Positions 21,746 to 34,085 of a stretch of DNA of 64,000 nt are shown in pieces. The stretch covers positions 253,963 to 317,962 of the forward strand of contig VWZL01000597.1 in the NCBI GenBank assembly GCA_013396915.1, given 5' to 3'. The notes under the pieces were generated by a model. It saw nothing but the letters and a program-made list of their open reading frames with translations. It searched no databases and was not told the DNA's origin. Position 1 is the first letter of the stretch; each line of letters opens with the position of its first letter. Source of the DNA: Stercorarius parasiticus (lineage: Eukaryota > Chordata > Aves > Charadriiformes > Stercorariidae). Made by a program: the position numbers and the translations under genes.

Positions 21746-24700
21746 TGAATTTACATTATCATAAAAAAGCACCCATCCCTTCCTTTTTTCCCAGTATGTG
21801 TAAAAAAGTAAACTTTTTTCCATTTTTTTGTCTTTTACTGCACGTTGTCATCGGGAAGGAAACTTGATGCTAATCATAATACAGGGGATGCTTTTTTACC
21901 ACGTTTAAAGATGCATCCAACTTTAATATCTATTAATAGCAAAAAAAATACTCTGAAGTTACTATAGGCTTCTGTTTAAAAGTCATATATGGTAGGATGC
22001 CCATGTTATTTCATTCAGACCCTTGATTAGTCCCAGCTGTCCTGGCTGTGATGAAGAGAGGCTAGCTGTAACAGGAAAAATTTACAAAATTAATCTCTTT
22101 CCCTCTCACTTTTTCTATTTTAATTTTGCTATAGATAGGAAAGCAAGAATAAAGCACATAAGGACAAGTCTTTCTTTGTTGGGCTGATACCAGTCTTCTT
22201 TTCTCTATCTTGGTGGAAATGTAGTCGTCTAGTATTGCTTTGCAGTTTAGTTAAAAGTATACAGTAACACATTATTTTTTAGTTCTGAAGTAGGTTTGAA
22301 AGAAAACTGTTGTGCTGATTGTAAAGAAAAATACCATTTATATCACGTTTCAGCGATATAAAGGAATTTTCAGCATACCAACAGAATGCGTGAAATGTTA
22401 GTCCAAGCACATGGGAGATATGAAATATGAAGCTCTGGAATTAGAGACCCTGCAGAAAACAAAGCACAGGATGGGTAAGCAGTTCCATACAGAAACACAT
22501 GCCATTTTTCAGTAATTAAGAAGGTATAATTTGGGAATGGGATTTGGTATAAATTCAAAAAACAGGCTTAGTCTTTTGTATTGGTTATAAGGGGACAAAA
22601 CTCTATATGAGAGAGCTACCATAAAGGCTTTTGTGCGTCAACGTGAGCACAATGTTTTTTTATAGTAAAAATAGAAAGCTTGTGCATCACTATATTAATC
22701 TTGACGTTAGCACTCTCAAACCATTGAAGTAGGTTTGTTATTTTGGTAGAAAATGCTCCGCTTAGTCAGGCTGGAGCCAAGATCTAAGGCTTTTTTTTTC
22801 TTGGTCATCATTTGTTCATTATGGAACTTGGCATGAACCTGCACTGCCATCAGACTTCCTTATTCTATCTCAGTGGTGTCTTATAACAAAAGAGCTGCTG
22901 AGTTCTTTAGGGAAGGATGCACACAACCTGTGAGTTTTCCTTGAACACTGAAATTGTACATAATTATTCTCTTAAAGAAGATATTCTCTAAATTATCATG
23001 ACTTTTTGAGCAGATTTTATTGTTACTTCTGCCATTACTGTAGCATCCACATATAAAACATACGGTAATTCCAATCCAATTGAATTGGAATCACATTTTA
23101 AATACAGAATTGCTGTATAACAGTAGCTAGGTAAACAATTTATGGGTATGTTAATGACTGCAGTATGTAACAGGCTGCATTAATGACTGGGTACAGAGTA
23201 GTGGTTAAGGATTTCCAGCTCTTTTTAATTATAAATTTGCTGTAATTCATAGCTTAGTTGCTTACTTTATATCCAGAGAGTGAGTTACCTCTTGTATGAA
23301 TTGTATAAAGATTCTATTTACCTCTCTCTACTAAAAAATTGAAGTAAACCCCCCTCTCTTCTTTTTAGCACAGTGTTTTTACCTATTGACCACCTTTCTT
23401 ACTCCGGCAAGTTACACAGATATGCCATGTATCTTTTGGTAGGGTTTTTTTCATTTGTTTTTGGGTTTTGTGTGTGTTTTTCACAGCCTGCCAATTTCTA
23501 TGACTAATTTATTCCGTTACTGCCTTCAGGCCAGAGGGCCCCTTTCTTGAGGGTGGTTGTAAGAAGCAAGGATGCACTTAAATATAAACAGAAAGCTGTA
23601 CACAAAGCTTGTCCCTTTTCCCTTCCCTTTGCTTTCTCTTTTCTTTATTCAAAACCATCTTCACTGTTGTATTTTATAAGGCGTTTTATTACTGTGTGCT
23701 TGAAAAGGGTAAATTAAAGCTTATGAGTAACACTAACAATCAATGTTGTGTTTGCTCTTCAATTCTCTTGTAACGGTAGCTTTGCTTTCTTACACAAGCA
23801 CTTTTTTGGGGAAAAACTGTATGAGACATTTTCAGTTAAGGTCTGCAACAAGCAATTTCTGTTACTGTACAAAAGATTCATAGAGAAAATGAAATAGTCT
23901 TAAAATATAATCAGTTTATAATTAAACAAATTCTTTATATTCAGCTTCCATCATAGATTTGCTTTTGTTGTTACTGTGGAAACCCATGACACAAGCTCTA
24001 TGGTTTTGTTTGCAAAGCGTGGTATCATTGGAGAGTAACTGACATTGTTTTGGGTTTGGTTTTAAGTAATGTTCTGTCTTGCAGATAAAGTAATCAAAAT
24101 GAATTGCTACTTTGTAGACAGCACTGATGTGTTTAAGAGCAACCTTCAAAGTTGATAGTGTAACAGTCTTATGGCAGGGAGGTTTTACACTAAATTCTTC
24201 CTGCAACAAAGCAATCAAGACTGTGTTACAGTCTGGCCAATTCTATTTAATCTCCTCTTAGCCATTAAGAGGAATCCTCTCTGCAAAAGAAGAAAAGGTC
24301 ATAGCTGAGCAGGTTTACTGCATGCAGAAAATAAGTTTATTTTTCCTATGAGCAATACCATTTGTCTAATGGTGTGATAGCATTCCTAACTAAACCTTGA
24401 TGATCATTGATCTGCTGCTTGAAGAGAACTCTGTGTGATAAATAAATAAATGCTTTTTTTTTTTTTTGGTACATTACATCATTGGAAATATACAGATATC
24501 AAAAGGTCAAACTCTGCCCTTGTGTAACCCTGTATTAAAGCCACTGTTATTTATTTACAATAGTAGCATGCTTAAAGAACCCCAGACAGATTCATTAGCT
24601 TTAATGGATTGTGAGGCCATATTTATTATTAATAACAACAAGGAAATACAGGTTATTAGTGTTATATGATAAAATGAATGTAGAAGCTAGGGCAAGGCTT

Positions 24701-26080
24701 ACTTGCAAACTTCATGGCTCTGACAATTCAGGGTTTTTTTGCAAATGAAGAAAATGTTCTTCAGCAGCCACATTTTTTGAGGCGTCTCTCTCAAATGATG
24801 CTAAAGCACTCCTGGCCCTCTGTGTGCTTTAGAGAAATCAATACCGCACTCCTGTGTGGAAATAATTACTAAAGATTTGGGCTGGGTAGACTACTCATTC
24901 CTAGAGGAAAAACGTGGAACAGCAGCAGTTTTATTGTTTGTTAGCTTCTTTAATGTTCTTCTTCTGTTTTACAGAGTATTTTTTGAAGATTTTCATTTTA
25001 TTTGCATTTAATTTTTAAATATTTTACCAAAGATTAGTCATTCAAGATAACATGCTGGAAACTTTCATAGGCAGGAGACATCAGAGGAGCTCTTAAGCCT
25101 CCCCTGGTGGGGGCAATACTGGGTGGTGATCTTGTTTTATATTTAATGCTGATGGTTGAATGTCAATAAACTTATTTCATTGGTTCCTTTAATCCATAAG
25201 AAGAGACACGGGAATGTGTAAAAAGATAAAATTAACACAAAAAAAAATTTTTTCCCCTTTGTTGGCATACTGTTTGTGAACAGATTGAAGTATGCTTTAT
25301 TATCTTTTAGTTTTGATTTTTAGTTGTTTTTTGCCTCACAATTACTTTCTAATTCTTGTGAATGTTCACAAATAGCAATTTCTTAAATCTATTAATCCAT
25401 CTGTGCAGCAAGTCATCTGCTTGCTAGACTACCATTCATGTCACTGGGGGTTTTGTTATCCATAATGGAAAGCAGGAAGTTCAGTCCATATTGTAGGATT
25501 TGAGCCGTGAATACAATTATGATTTGCTTAGGTTTGATGGAAGATTAACTTAAAGTTTGACTAGGTTGAGGTGCAATGTTGATTGTTGTCAAATAGAAAT
25601 CAGCGTGTCTGCACCTTTGTGTGTGGGTGAAGAGGAGAGAAGTCTTCTGAAAGGCTTACATTCAGAATTGCTGATGGAGTCTGTCTGGACCATGAGAATA
25701 ACCAGCACATGGACACCTTGCCTAACAAGCCTGTAGGAAGAAATATTGCTATCAAGCCTTTGATAGTGTGCGTGAAATGATGTAATCATATGGATTTAGG
25801 AGAAAAAGTTTGTTTGTGTGAGGTCCTTAATAAACACCTGCTGTAACTGTGATATTTCATACATGCTTTTTCATTAGATCTTACTGCAGCAAAAATTGTA
25901 AGTCTAAAACATTTGAAAAATGCTTCTTGAAATAAACATTTCTTTGAGTCAGAATATAACTTTAAAAAATGGTAACTTTTGGGTAGACAGCTTACAAATC
26001 AAAGCAGACTACAATTGACCTATCAGTTATGTAGCTGAGTAATAGCTCAGGAGTGTGAAAGCAGTCACCGATAGAGACAT
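21746..26080. other. Intergenic, no gene recognised
   Basis: AT-rich sequence with simple tracts only: AATA repeats followed by a 14-T run at about 24441-24467, and a small inverted repeat at 23068-23091. Short ORFs show no family features. Confidence 0.7.
23068..23091. repeat. Small inverted repeat ATTCCAAT...ATTGGAAT
   Basis: Perfect 8-bp arms (23068-23075 and 23084-23091) flank CCAATTGA. The arms contain CCAAT/ATTGG elements in both directions. Confidence 0.8.
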
Positions 26081-26082
26081 TA

Positions 26083-26665
26083 GAATCATAGGGTTGGAAG
26101 GGATCTCTGGAGATCACCTAGTCCAACCCCCCTGCCAGAGCAGGGTCACCTTAGAGCAGGTTGCACAGGAACGCCTCCAGGCGCGTTTGGAATGTCTCCA
26201 GAGATGGAGACTCCACCACCTCTCTGGGCAGCCTGTGCCAGTGCTCTGCCACCCTCACAGGAAAGAAGTTCCTCCTCATGTTGAGGTGGAACTTCCTATG
26301 CTCAAGTTTGTGCCCATTAGCTGTTGTCCTGTCGCTGGGCACCACTGAAAAGAGCCTGGCCCCATCCTCCTGACACCCACCTTTGAAGTATTTATAAGTG
26401 TTGATAAGGTCCCCCCTCAGCCATCTTCTTTCCAGACTGAAGAGACCCAAATCCCTCAGCCTTTCTTCATAAGAGAGGTGCTCCAGTCCCCTAATCATCT
26501 TTGTAGCCCTTTGCTGCACTCTTTCCAGCAGTTCCCTGTCCTTCTTGAACTGGGGAGCCCAGAACTGGACATGGTACTCCAGGTGCGGCCTCACCAAGGC
26601 AGAGTAGAGGGGGAGGATGACCTCCCTTGACCTGCTTGCCACACTCTTCTTGATTAACCCAGTGC
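26083..26665 (-). mobile_element. 5'-truncated avian-type CR1 LINE, RT C-terminus still open
   Basis: The minus strand encodes the C-terminal part of CR1 ORF2: [20 protein letters not shown], then an [20 protein letters not shown] block, [17 protein letters not shown], and an [21 protein letters not shown] stretch, ending [13 protein letters not shown] at 26151. The frame is uninterrupted. Downstream the element has the CR1 3' UTR and end (GGTTGGACTAGGTGATCTCC... to CCAACCCTATGATTCT). CR1 copies are normally 5'-truncated, as here, so it cannot move itself. The unbroken frame and consensus-like sequence suggest a fairly recent insertion. The upstream limit is where CR1 similarity ends by eye. 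Confidence 0.95.
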
Positions 26666-29062
26666 CAGATGGCACAGTGGGACAATAGACTGCATGTGGT
26701 TGCTTGTGGCGCTCTGCATCTTGAAGCTGACTATTGTGCAAAGACTTCCAGCAACACTGTCTTTTTTAAGGCATCGTGATTCAAAGAGATGCCGAATAAG
26801 AAGGCTGAAGTGCCTTCATATTGATATTGCCAGTTTGAGTAATCAAATCCAGTTAATTCTTCCCTCTAACGTTTCAAAGTTTCTTGGATGAAAAATCCTT
26901 AAGTTTTTCTTTCAGTGATCGATGTTTGGCTTCCAAATGTCTCAGCAGTGTCAAGTGTTTCATGCTCAACAGCTGGTGCTTTCGAAGTGTGCTACATACT
27001 GCGCCTTCAAATCAGTCAGTGTGAAGCCATATGTAATTTGCCACTTTATTCATGTGTTCTTTCTCTAGTACAGCTTACTGTCATCCCTTGCAAAACTCCT
27101 GTCTTTCCCATTCACGCTTTGTCTGGGATCAGGTGAGGAAAAAGGGAAGCCAGTGGAGCTGTTGTACCTTTGTGACTGACCTGCTGGGTATAAATCTAAA
27201 ATTAAAAAACCTCTCAGTGCCAGTATTCATTGAAGTGTGCTTAAATACCGTAGCTTTTGCTATATATGATTGAGATAACATCTGAAGGTGTATGAAGTTG
27301 GAAGAGATACCTGTACTTAAAGGCATGTACTTGTATCCAATGATTTTTTTCAAATATTTCAATCTGAGACACATTTGAGTAGAAAATGCTAATTAAGGAT
27401 GAAAGAGACATCCTGTATTAGAATTTATTATTCTAAAATTCATTGACTTTTTTTCAGAGTTGTGCTGTTTTCCTCTATTGATGTCAATTCCCACAGCTTT
27501 GTTTTTTGATGCTGCATTTTGTAATATGTAATTCTATATGCAACGCTCAGAATATTATTGGTCTGAGGGGAAAAACCTGAGCTACAAAATCTGGAAGCAA
27601 ACTGCTCCAAGATCTCTTGATGCTTCATAAAGATGCCTCTCTGCCTAATGCAGTGGTTATGGGTTTCTTAGCTTGAAAGTCTGAACTGCATAAGACATTT
27701 CAGTTAATATGACTTGCCTGTACAGGAGAAGCCAAAAAAAAAAAATGCTTCATAGCACTGGGTAAATTAATAAAATCTGCTATGATTAGCAAAAGCACAC
27801 AGCCAAGGCATATTTGTCATCTCCATACTGTGTGCAGTTTTGACATAAAAGGAAAGCATGCACAGTAAAGAGACAATATTGATCAGCATGATAAGCTAAT
27901 GTCTCAGCATACAAGCAATCCAAGACTTGTGATGTTATTCCTATTTTTGTAGGCTTTATAATATAGGAAAACTTCAAAGGTAGAGATCTCGGCCTAGTAT
28001 CTGCCTCTACACAGCCAAAACACTCTGTGTACCAGCACAGCTGCTCAGGCATATCTATGTGACTGACCTGGTCCAGTTGTAGGGTGAGACTTTTAGTAAT
28101 GTTTTCATCTTGGCTTGCTACTCTTTGCAATCCTAAATCTTTATTCATTCACATTTTTTATGGAAGTACATTCGTGCTGAAGACACTAAATCTTATCTCA
28201 GAATAACTTGATGCTACTGGCATTGTTGTTCTTGAATAATCTGATGTGTCAAAGAAAAACTTTACAAGCAATACATGTGTTAAAAATCACTTTGTGTTAA
28301 CTCCTTCAGTAAGCCCAAGGGTTTCTAATCCTATGGACCCGAGGCAGAAAAACTCAATATTATCATTGCTTCTGTTCTAATCTGCACAATCTTGGTCTTA
28401 TCTTATCATGTTAAATAGGTGTCAGACTGAAGGAGAGCACACCAAAATGTGTTAACGTGGAAAGGAAATAAATGCTGCTCAGCAGTCAGTCATTCCTGAA
28501 GTTCCTTCCAGTAGAAGTAATTTACATTCAATACCTTGGTGGCTTCTGTTTAAGAAATTACAGGTTTGAAATATTGGATGAGACAGCTGGTTCATGTTTC
28601 AAAGGAAAATAAAGCAATAACATCACATAGGTGTTTGATATGTCTTGGGAAATAGAATTAATGTCTTAGAGATCTAATTTATGGCATAAGCAGCAATATT
28701 TTGGTGACAGGAACTCAGGAATGACAACGATAACATGCAAACTGAAATGAGAATGTTAATTATGCACATAGCACACTATATTGTGAAACTACTTTATATC
28801 TTTGTCCTAATGATAAAAGCAAGGAAAAATAGAATCAGCCACACACAATGATCCCTAAAATCTGGAGTAATGAACTTCCCCCTGAGGCTCAGGGTTGGTG
28901 TTTCATAGCAAACTTCTTATTTTCCAGGGCACTTTACAGACAGTTGATTTCTTCAAGCTTCACTTCATACAGTTTCCATAAATTCAGTTTCTGGAAGGGG
29001 AAGTATCTTCAGCTAAAAAGATCTGAAATACATACAATACCCAGCCCAAGGATTTGGCTTAA
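26666..29062. other. Intergenic, no gene recognised
   Basis: AT-rich. The longest frame (27786-28148, minus, 120 codons) has no family features and is within chance for this composition and length. Confidence 0.7.
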
Positions 29063-29074
29063 GCCTTAAGTAAC

Positions 29075-29165
29075 CTGGTCTGGCTTCATAGCAACTCTGC
29101 TTCAAACAGGAGGTTGGACTGATGACCTCCTGAGGTCCCTTCCAATCTGAATGATCCTGTGAATC
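29075..29165 (+). mobile_element. CR1 LINE 3' tail fragment
   Basis: Contains GGAGGTTGGACTGATGACCT followed by CCTGAGGTCCCTTCCAATCTGAATGATCCTGTGAAT. This is the standard CR1 3' end (GGTTGGACTAGATGACCTCC...CTTCCAACC...ATGATTCTATGA) with several substitutions. It is older than the copy at 26.1-26.7 kb and in the opposite orientation. The left limit is uncertain. Confidence 0.85.
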
Positions 29166-29630
29166 CATCTATCTCTTCCACTTCCATGTGCTCAGGGGGA
29201 GCAATACACGATCCCAATAATTTCAAGAGTGTCTGTCTCTCCTTTAGGGCTGCAGGCAGTGATGGATAGATAGTGGGCACTGTGCTGCTGTAAAACTAAA
29301 ATGTAGATTTTGTTAATTTTTAAGTTTTCCGCTGTAGCCACCATTCCACTTGTTCTCCAGCATTTTGGCTTGGGTTGCGTTGCTCTTTATTATCAAGGCT
29401 TCTTAAATTACATGTCATGCAGGAAGCTGCCACTTGCAAAAGGTCCTCATTTTTTTTCCATCTTTTCAGTGCAGTTTCTTTCTCTTTCCCTGTTGAATTT
29501 CCTGGGAACTCATGCTTGCCAGCAGATGAGATGACAATCCTCAAAAGACTGGTGGTATTTCATTGAACAAGACAGACAATAATACAGCTATGTGAATCAC
29601 ATTTTGTGCTCTTCTGCCAAGAAGTGGACC

Positions 29631-29648
29631 AATTAAAAGCTTTTAATT
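29631..29648. repeat. Perfect 18-bp palindrome AATTAAAAGCTTTTAATT
   Basis: Self-complementary over all 18 bases, centred on a HindIII-type AAGCTT, in A/T-rich surroundings. It could be a dyad binding site or chance. Confidence 0.95.
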
Positions 29649-32600
29649 TTAAATTGCATGTATGGGCATGTACCTGTGTGTACATGAGGGTGTGACTGCC
29701 TTGCTAGCAACAGGAGAATGAAGAGTACTTAGTTCCTTGAATTTCTGGTTTTGCCTAATAATCTGAGAGCAGATTTAAAGGGCCTTGCCAAGGAGTGCTA
29801 AAGGAAGGCTGTCAGGGATTATACTGTATTAATAATCACCCGTGTTTGACCTCTGAAAATTGATTGCTGAACTTCTGTTTGAGTGTGGGGACTAGGGAAC
29901 AGACTGAGTGTGAGCTAAAAGAGCAATAGACGGTCTTGATCATTGAACTGAGGGTCAGAGGCATGAACCGGGCACAGCACAGAACCACTAGATGCAAACT
30001 TTAAGCAAGATGCAAACGTTAAGCTGAAGACTTAGAAAATATTTTCTTTTAAAACACAGAGGCTGACTAAAAAGCTTTGAGAGCCTTTGTGGGAAAACTT
30101 TGACAGCAGAGTAGATGTCTCAACCATAAGTTTATATCCATTTCTGTAATCAGGACATCAGGATTAGAGAAATCCTAGAACTCCTCCAAAGGTATAATCT
30201 GCATTTTGAGCTCAAACATCAGTGAACTCACACTGGAAAAAGACCTTAATGCTGTCAGACCTAGTGTCTTGTTAGCAAAGCTGAAGGAACCCAAATTTAC
30301 TGTGCTCAAAAAAGCTACATGATTTAACAGAGACGGAATGGGATCATCTTTGTACTGCAGCAGGGCACAGACGCTTCTTGCTTTTTCAGTTGTTTATTAT
30401 CTGGGTTACTCCTGACAACCTGCTATCTTTATAAGATTTGTTTCTGGATCATGCTACATTAATTAATTATTGGCCTAATTGTATCTGCAAAATGTCAGTG
30501 TGGTTTTGGAATGTGTTCTAGGAATGGAATGCTTTGTTTGTCGTGTTAGTCCTGCCAACTACAAAAAATCTATAGGTGACTCTTGTTCCTACCTAGTTGC
30601 TGCTGGTTTGTTTGGAAAAAGAAACAGTGCTTACTAAAAGAAACTCAGACTTTCAACCATGTCAGAAATACTCACCTGGAGCACTTCAGTATTGTTTTCC
30701 TTGTTGTTTTCCACAGGCACAGTTACGGCAATAACAGAAGCTTAAGAAGGTCTAACACAGTGTTTCAGAAATGCAAGAAGCAAATATCATTGGGTTCTCA
30801 AATGGATAGTTGTCTGCAGAAATACTTTATCTAAGAAACCACTGCACAGAGTTTTGCCATTAGACAGGATCTGACCACATAAACCTCTCCCAAATGTGTA
30901 CTCTGAGCAGGATTATTTAAGGCTGACTTTCTCCTGGGACACTTCTGTCATGGCAGGCTGGTGAAGAAGCACTTTCCTTTCTCCCCACAACAACCGGTTC
31001 TTGATGTAACTTCCCCAAAGTTCGCTTCTTTGTTGTTTTTATTGATAATTTTATTAGTGTTTTTCAAAGGTTTATACTCAGCAAAAAAATAGGTTTTGTT
31101 ATCCCAAAGTAAGACTTTTTTTCTATTATGAGTCTTAAAATTCAGGCTGACAGAAATGTAATGCCAGAAATGAGTCTACTCCGTGCCTTTCTTGTGTGTG
31201 ATAATCTCTAACCACTTTTCTGAAGTCTGGTAAGTTCACTCTTTCTTTGGGAACTGATCATCTCACAAGATACAGAAAATTATAATCTTTTCATCCCCCC
31301 TCCAACATCAGCCCCACATTGCATCTGATCTTAGTCTTCCTCTATAAGCCGTTTCTTGACCAAAAAAAAAAGTCTTGAAATACATCTTTCCTTTGCTGGT
31401 CTTTGCGTTGTTCTACTGTAAATCCAGTACAACCCACCTATAAAAGCATATCTTACTCAGATGTAATGAAGCCCACACAATAAATAAATAAAAAATTCCA
31501 AAATGATTCAATGTATTGAACCAGCAAAGTGTGACTACTTAGTGAGAGACTGCAGTGTAGGGTTTAATTGTTTTCTATGCAATTATTCTGGCATTTTTAC
31601 CTGGCTCCTTCCTTAGGCAAAAGTCTCTGATGTTATTGAGGTATTGCTGAGAGAAGCCTGAGTACAATATGGGTATAAATAACTTCAGTTCTGGACAAAA
31701 TTCCAAAACAATAAAAAAAGTATTAAATTGGCCTCGTAGCTCTTCTTTTAAGGCTGCCTACAAATTTCTCCTGAAAAATAATTTTCGTCTTCGAAAACTG
31801 TAACATTATCAAGCTTTAAGTATTGGGCATGAAATTTTCCTCTCTTACATAAATTTTCAGCCTGAATCTTTGTTACCAGAAAAGTGGTTTAGATAGGGGC
31901 ATGGGACATGTTTTAGCAACTTTTTGTTATATTAAAAATGTTTTGGGGTAGTAATACCCAAAAGAATTTGGCAGTGGTGTTTGATAATGATAAAATGTTT
32001 TGCCATGAGACTCATCCATTCTCGCTGTTAGAAGCCTTTGAAAAGCACCTTTTAGCAAAATTGCCTGAATATCCTGTGAGCCTCTGCCATGTGCCAATGC
32101 CCCACTCCAGGCTAGAGGGAAAATAAACTCCATGATACTCCTTTCGGCTGACTTTAAGAAAAGGGCAGTGGAGCTCAGTGATTTCAGAAGGACTGAACAG
32201 CTCGGTGAAGTCCTGTAATTGGAATATATTGCACATTTAGATCCGTTACAGAATAATTTGATGCTGGACAGCATTCAGGACTAACAGCACAAGCTGATGA
32301 GAACATCAATGGCACTGACGCTTTCATGTTCAGTGCAGTGATGGTAGAAGGAAAAATCTGTCTTCTAGGACTATGGAAAAGGGATTATCCTCTATCATAG
32401 CTTCCTATGTGTTCAAAAGTATAATTTAGTTATTCTATGCTATTTTTCACATGCTATGTGCTCAGAAAGTTCTGCTGGTCTGGACAGCAGGCCACAATAT
32501 TCCTGAGACTGTATTTATGCCTTCTCGGCAAACAGCCTGTTAGCAGCCAAACTGAATTAATATATACATTGCACATTGGACTGTGGGACTTTCACTTCTC

Positions 32601-33989
32601 TTTCCTAAGTAAAGAAGGGCAGAAGTTAGATATTTGGGAAGAGGAAAAAGCATATGGAATTTGAAAACTAACCTGTAGGTTTTAATCTTTAAGATGCTTC
32701 TCAAAATTTTACTGTATTTAGCGCAACGCAATGCCTCATCTTTTTAAAAGTTCACTGGGAAACTGCTCAGTAATTAGCTAAACAAAAAAAAAGCTTAAAC
32801 TTTCATATTGATTATCTACATTTCCCATGTGAAAAAAATACTTAGTTTTCCTTCTGTGTGTAGCATAGAAATACTAAGAATGTTTGTTTCTTCGTAAGTG
32901 TTTGGTAATACATGCTTTCTAGCATGATGGCTTTAATCCCCTGCATGGGGAGGAGAAAAACTTGGCTGGATTTCCAGAAAAATGGGAAGCTGTGTACAGG
33001 AGCTGCCAACTGTTAACAGATTTTTTTCCCTCAAACCATTACGTTAGACAAATGCTGCTGTAATTTAGTAGTTCTTTATGTGGGATCATTTACAGAAGAA
33101 GTCAGTATGTCTTCATTTTAGCCTTACTAAACTCTACCCTTTAAAAAGAATATTCAACCTGTTGTCCTTTTTTGATAACTTTCCACATCTGCCTCAGTCC
33201 TTCTCCTCAGCTGCCTTTGCCAAAAGCTCAGGTCTGAAAAGCATTTTGTCAGCTTCAATAAGAGAAGACTCTAGGTGTAATTTTTTCTCATATAATCTCA
33301 GAAGAAAGGCAAAAGCCCTAGGCAAAATTAAAGATGGGTTTTCCCCCCCTCTCTTTCTTTGTTTCCCAGGTGAAAGTTATTCAACTTTTACAAGAGCCGC
33401 AGTTTCTGTGTAACAAAGGGTAACGTTATTGTAGTCTTCAGTAAAGAGAAAATATTGCCAGCAGAGTGTTTTCTCTGTATCAAGGAATCAGTTACTACTT
33501 AGATTTCTTTCTAACTGTTAAAAAAAATAAAGCTCTTAAATAGCACCCATTCACCTTTCTAGAATGTGATTGTAACTTTTACTGCAGAAGGAGGAAAGCT
33601 ATTAAAGAAACATTTTGTCTCTGTCACAAGGTTAAGTAGGTAAGAGCTTGCCATTGTTTTTCTATTTTGGTGGAGTTCCGAGCAGCCTGCTTGATTTCTG
33701 GGCTGTGTAGGCTCTTTATATCCTCTTTTCCAGCCCTAAGATATCTAGAAAAGCCCGAAACCTTTTACTGCTGAAATCACCAGCTCCCTTTTCAGATGTG
33801 GAAAAAGCTGCTAACTTAGATGGTTGAATTAGTCTGCCTTGAGTGTTGGCTAATCACTGATACTTAAGAGGGCAGAAAAAGCACCAGTTTGATCCAACTT
33901 CCCTGTGCCTGGAGCATGCAGCTTTTTTTAAAAACCTTTTGTGCAATCAGCTCTGTAAGATAATGGACGACATTGGTCAGGATTACATC

Positions 33990-34085
33990 AAAAGTTAAAA
34001 AAAACCCAAAACCACAAGAAACCCAAATCAGACAAAAAAAGAAAAAAAAAGCCCAAGAAACAAAAGCCAAAAACCAACACAAGAA
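33990..34085. repeat. A/C-rich low-complexity tract
   Basis: Runs of AAACCC, AAAAAAAG and CCAAAAACC words; strand-asymmetric A/C composition without a clear unit. Confidence 0.8.

Noticed and set aside
27786..28148. 120-codon minus-strand frame
   Set aside because: No domain, no neighbouring exon signals, and length is within chance for 44 kb of this composition.
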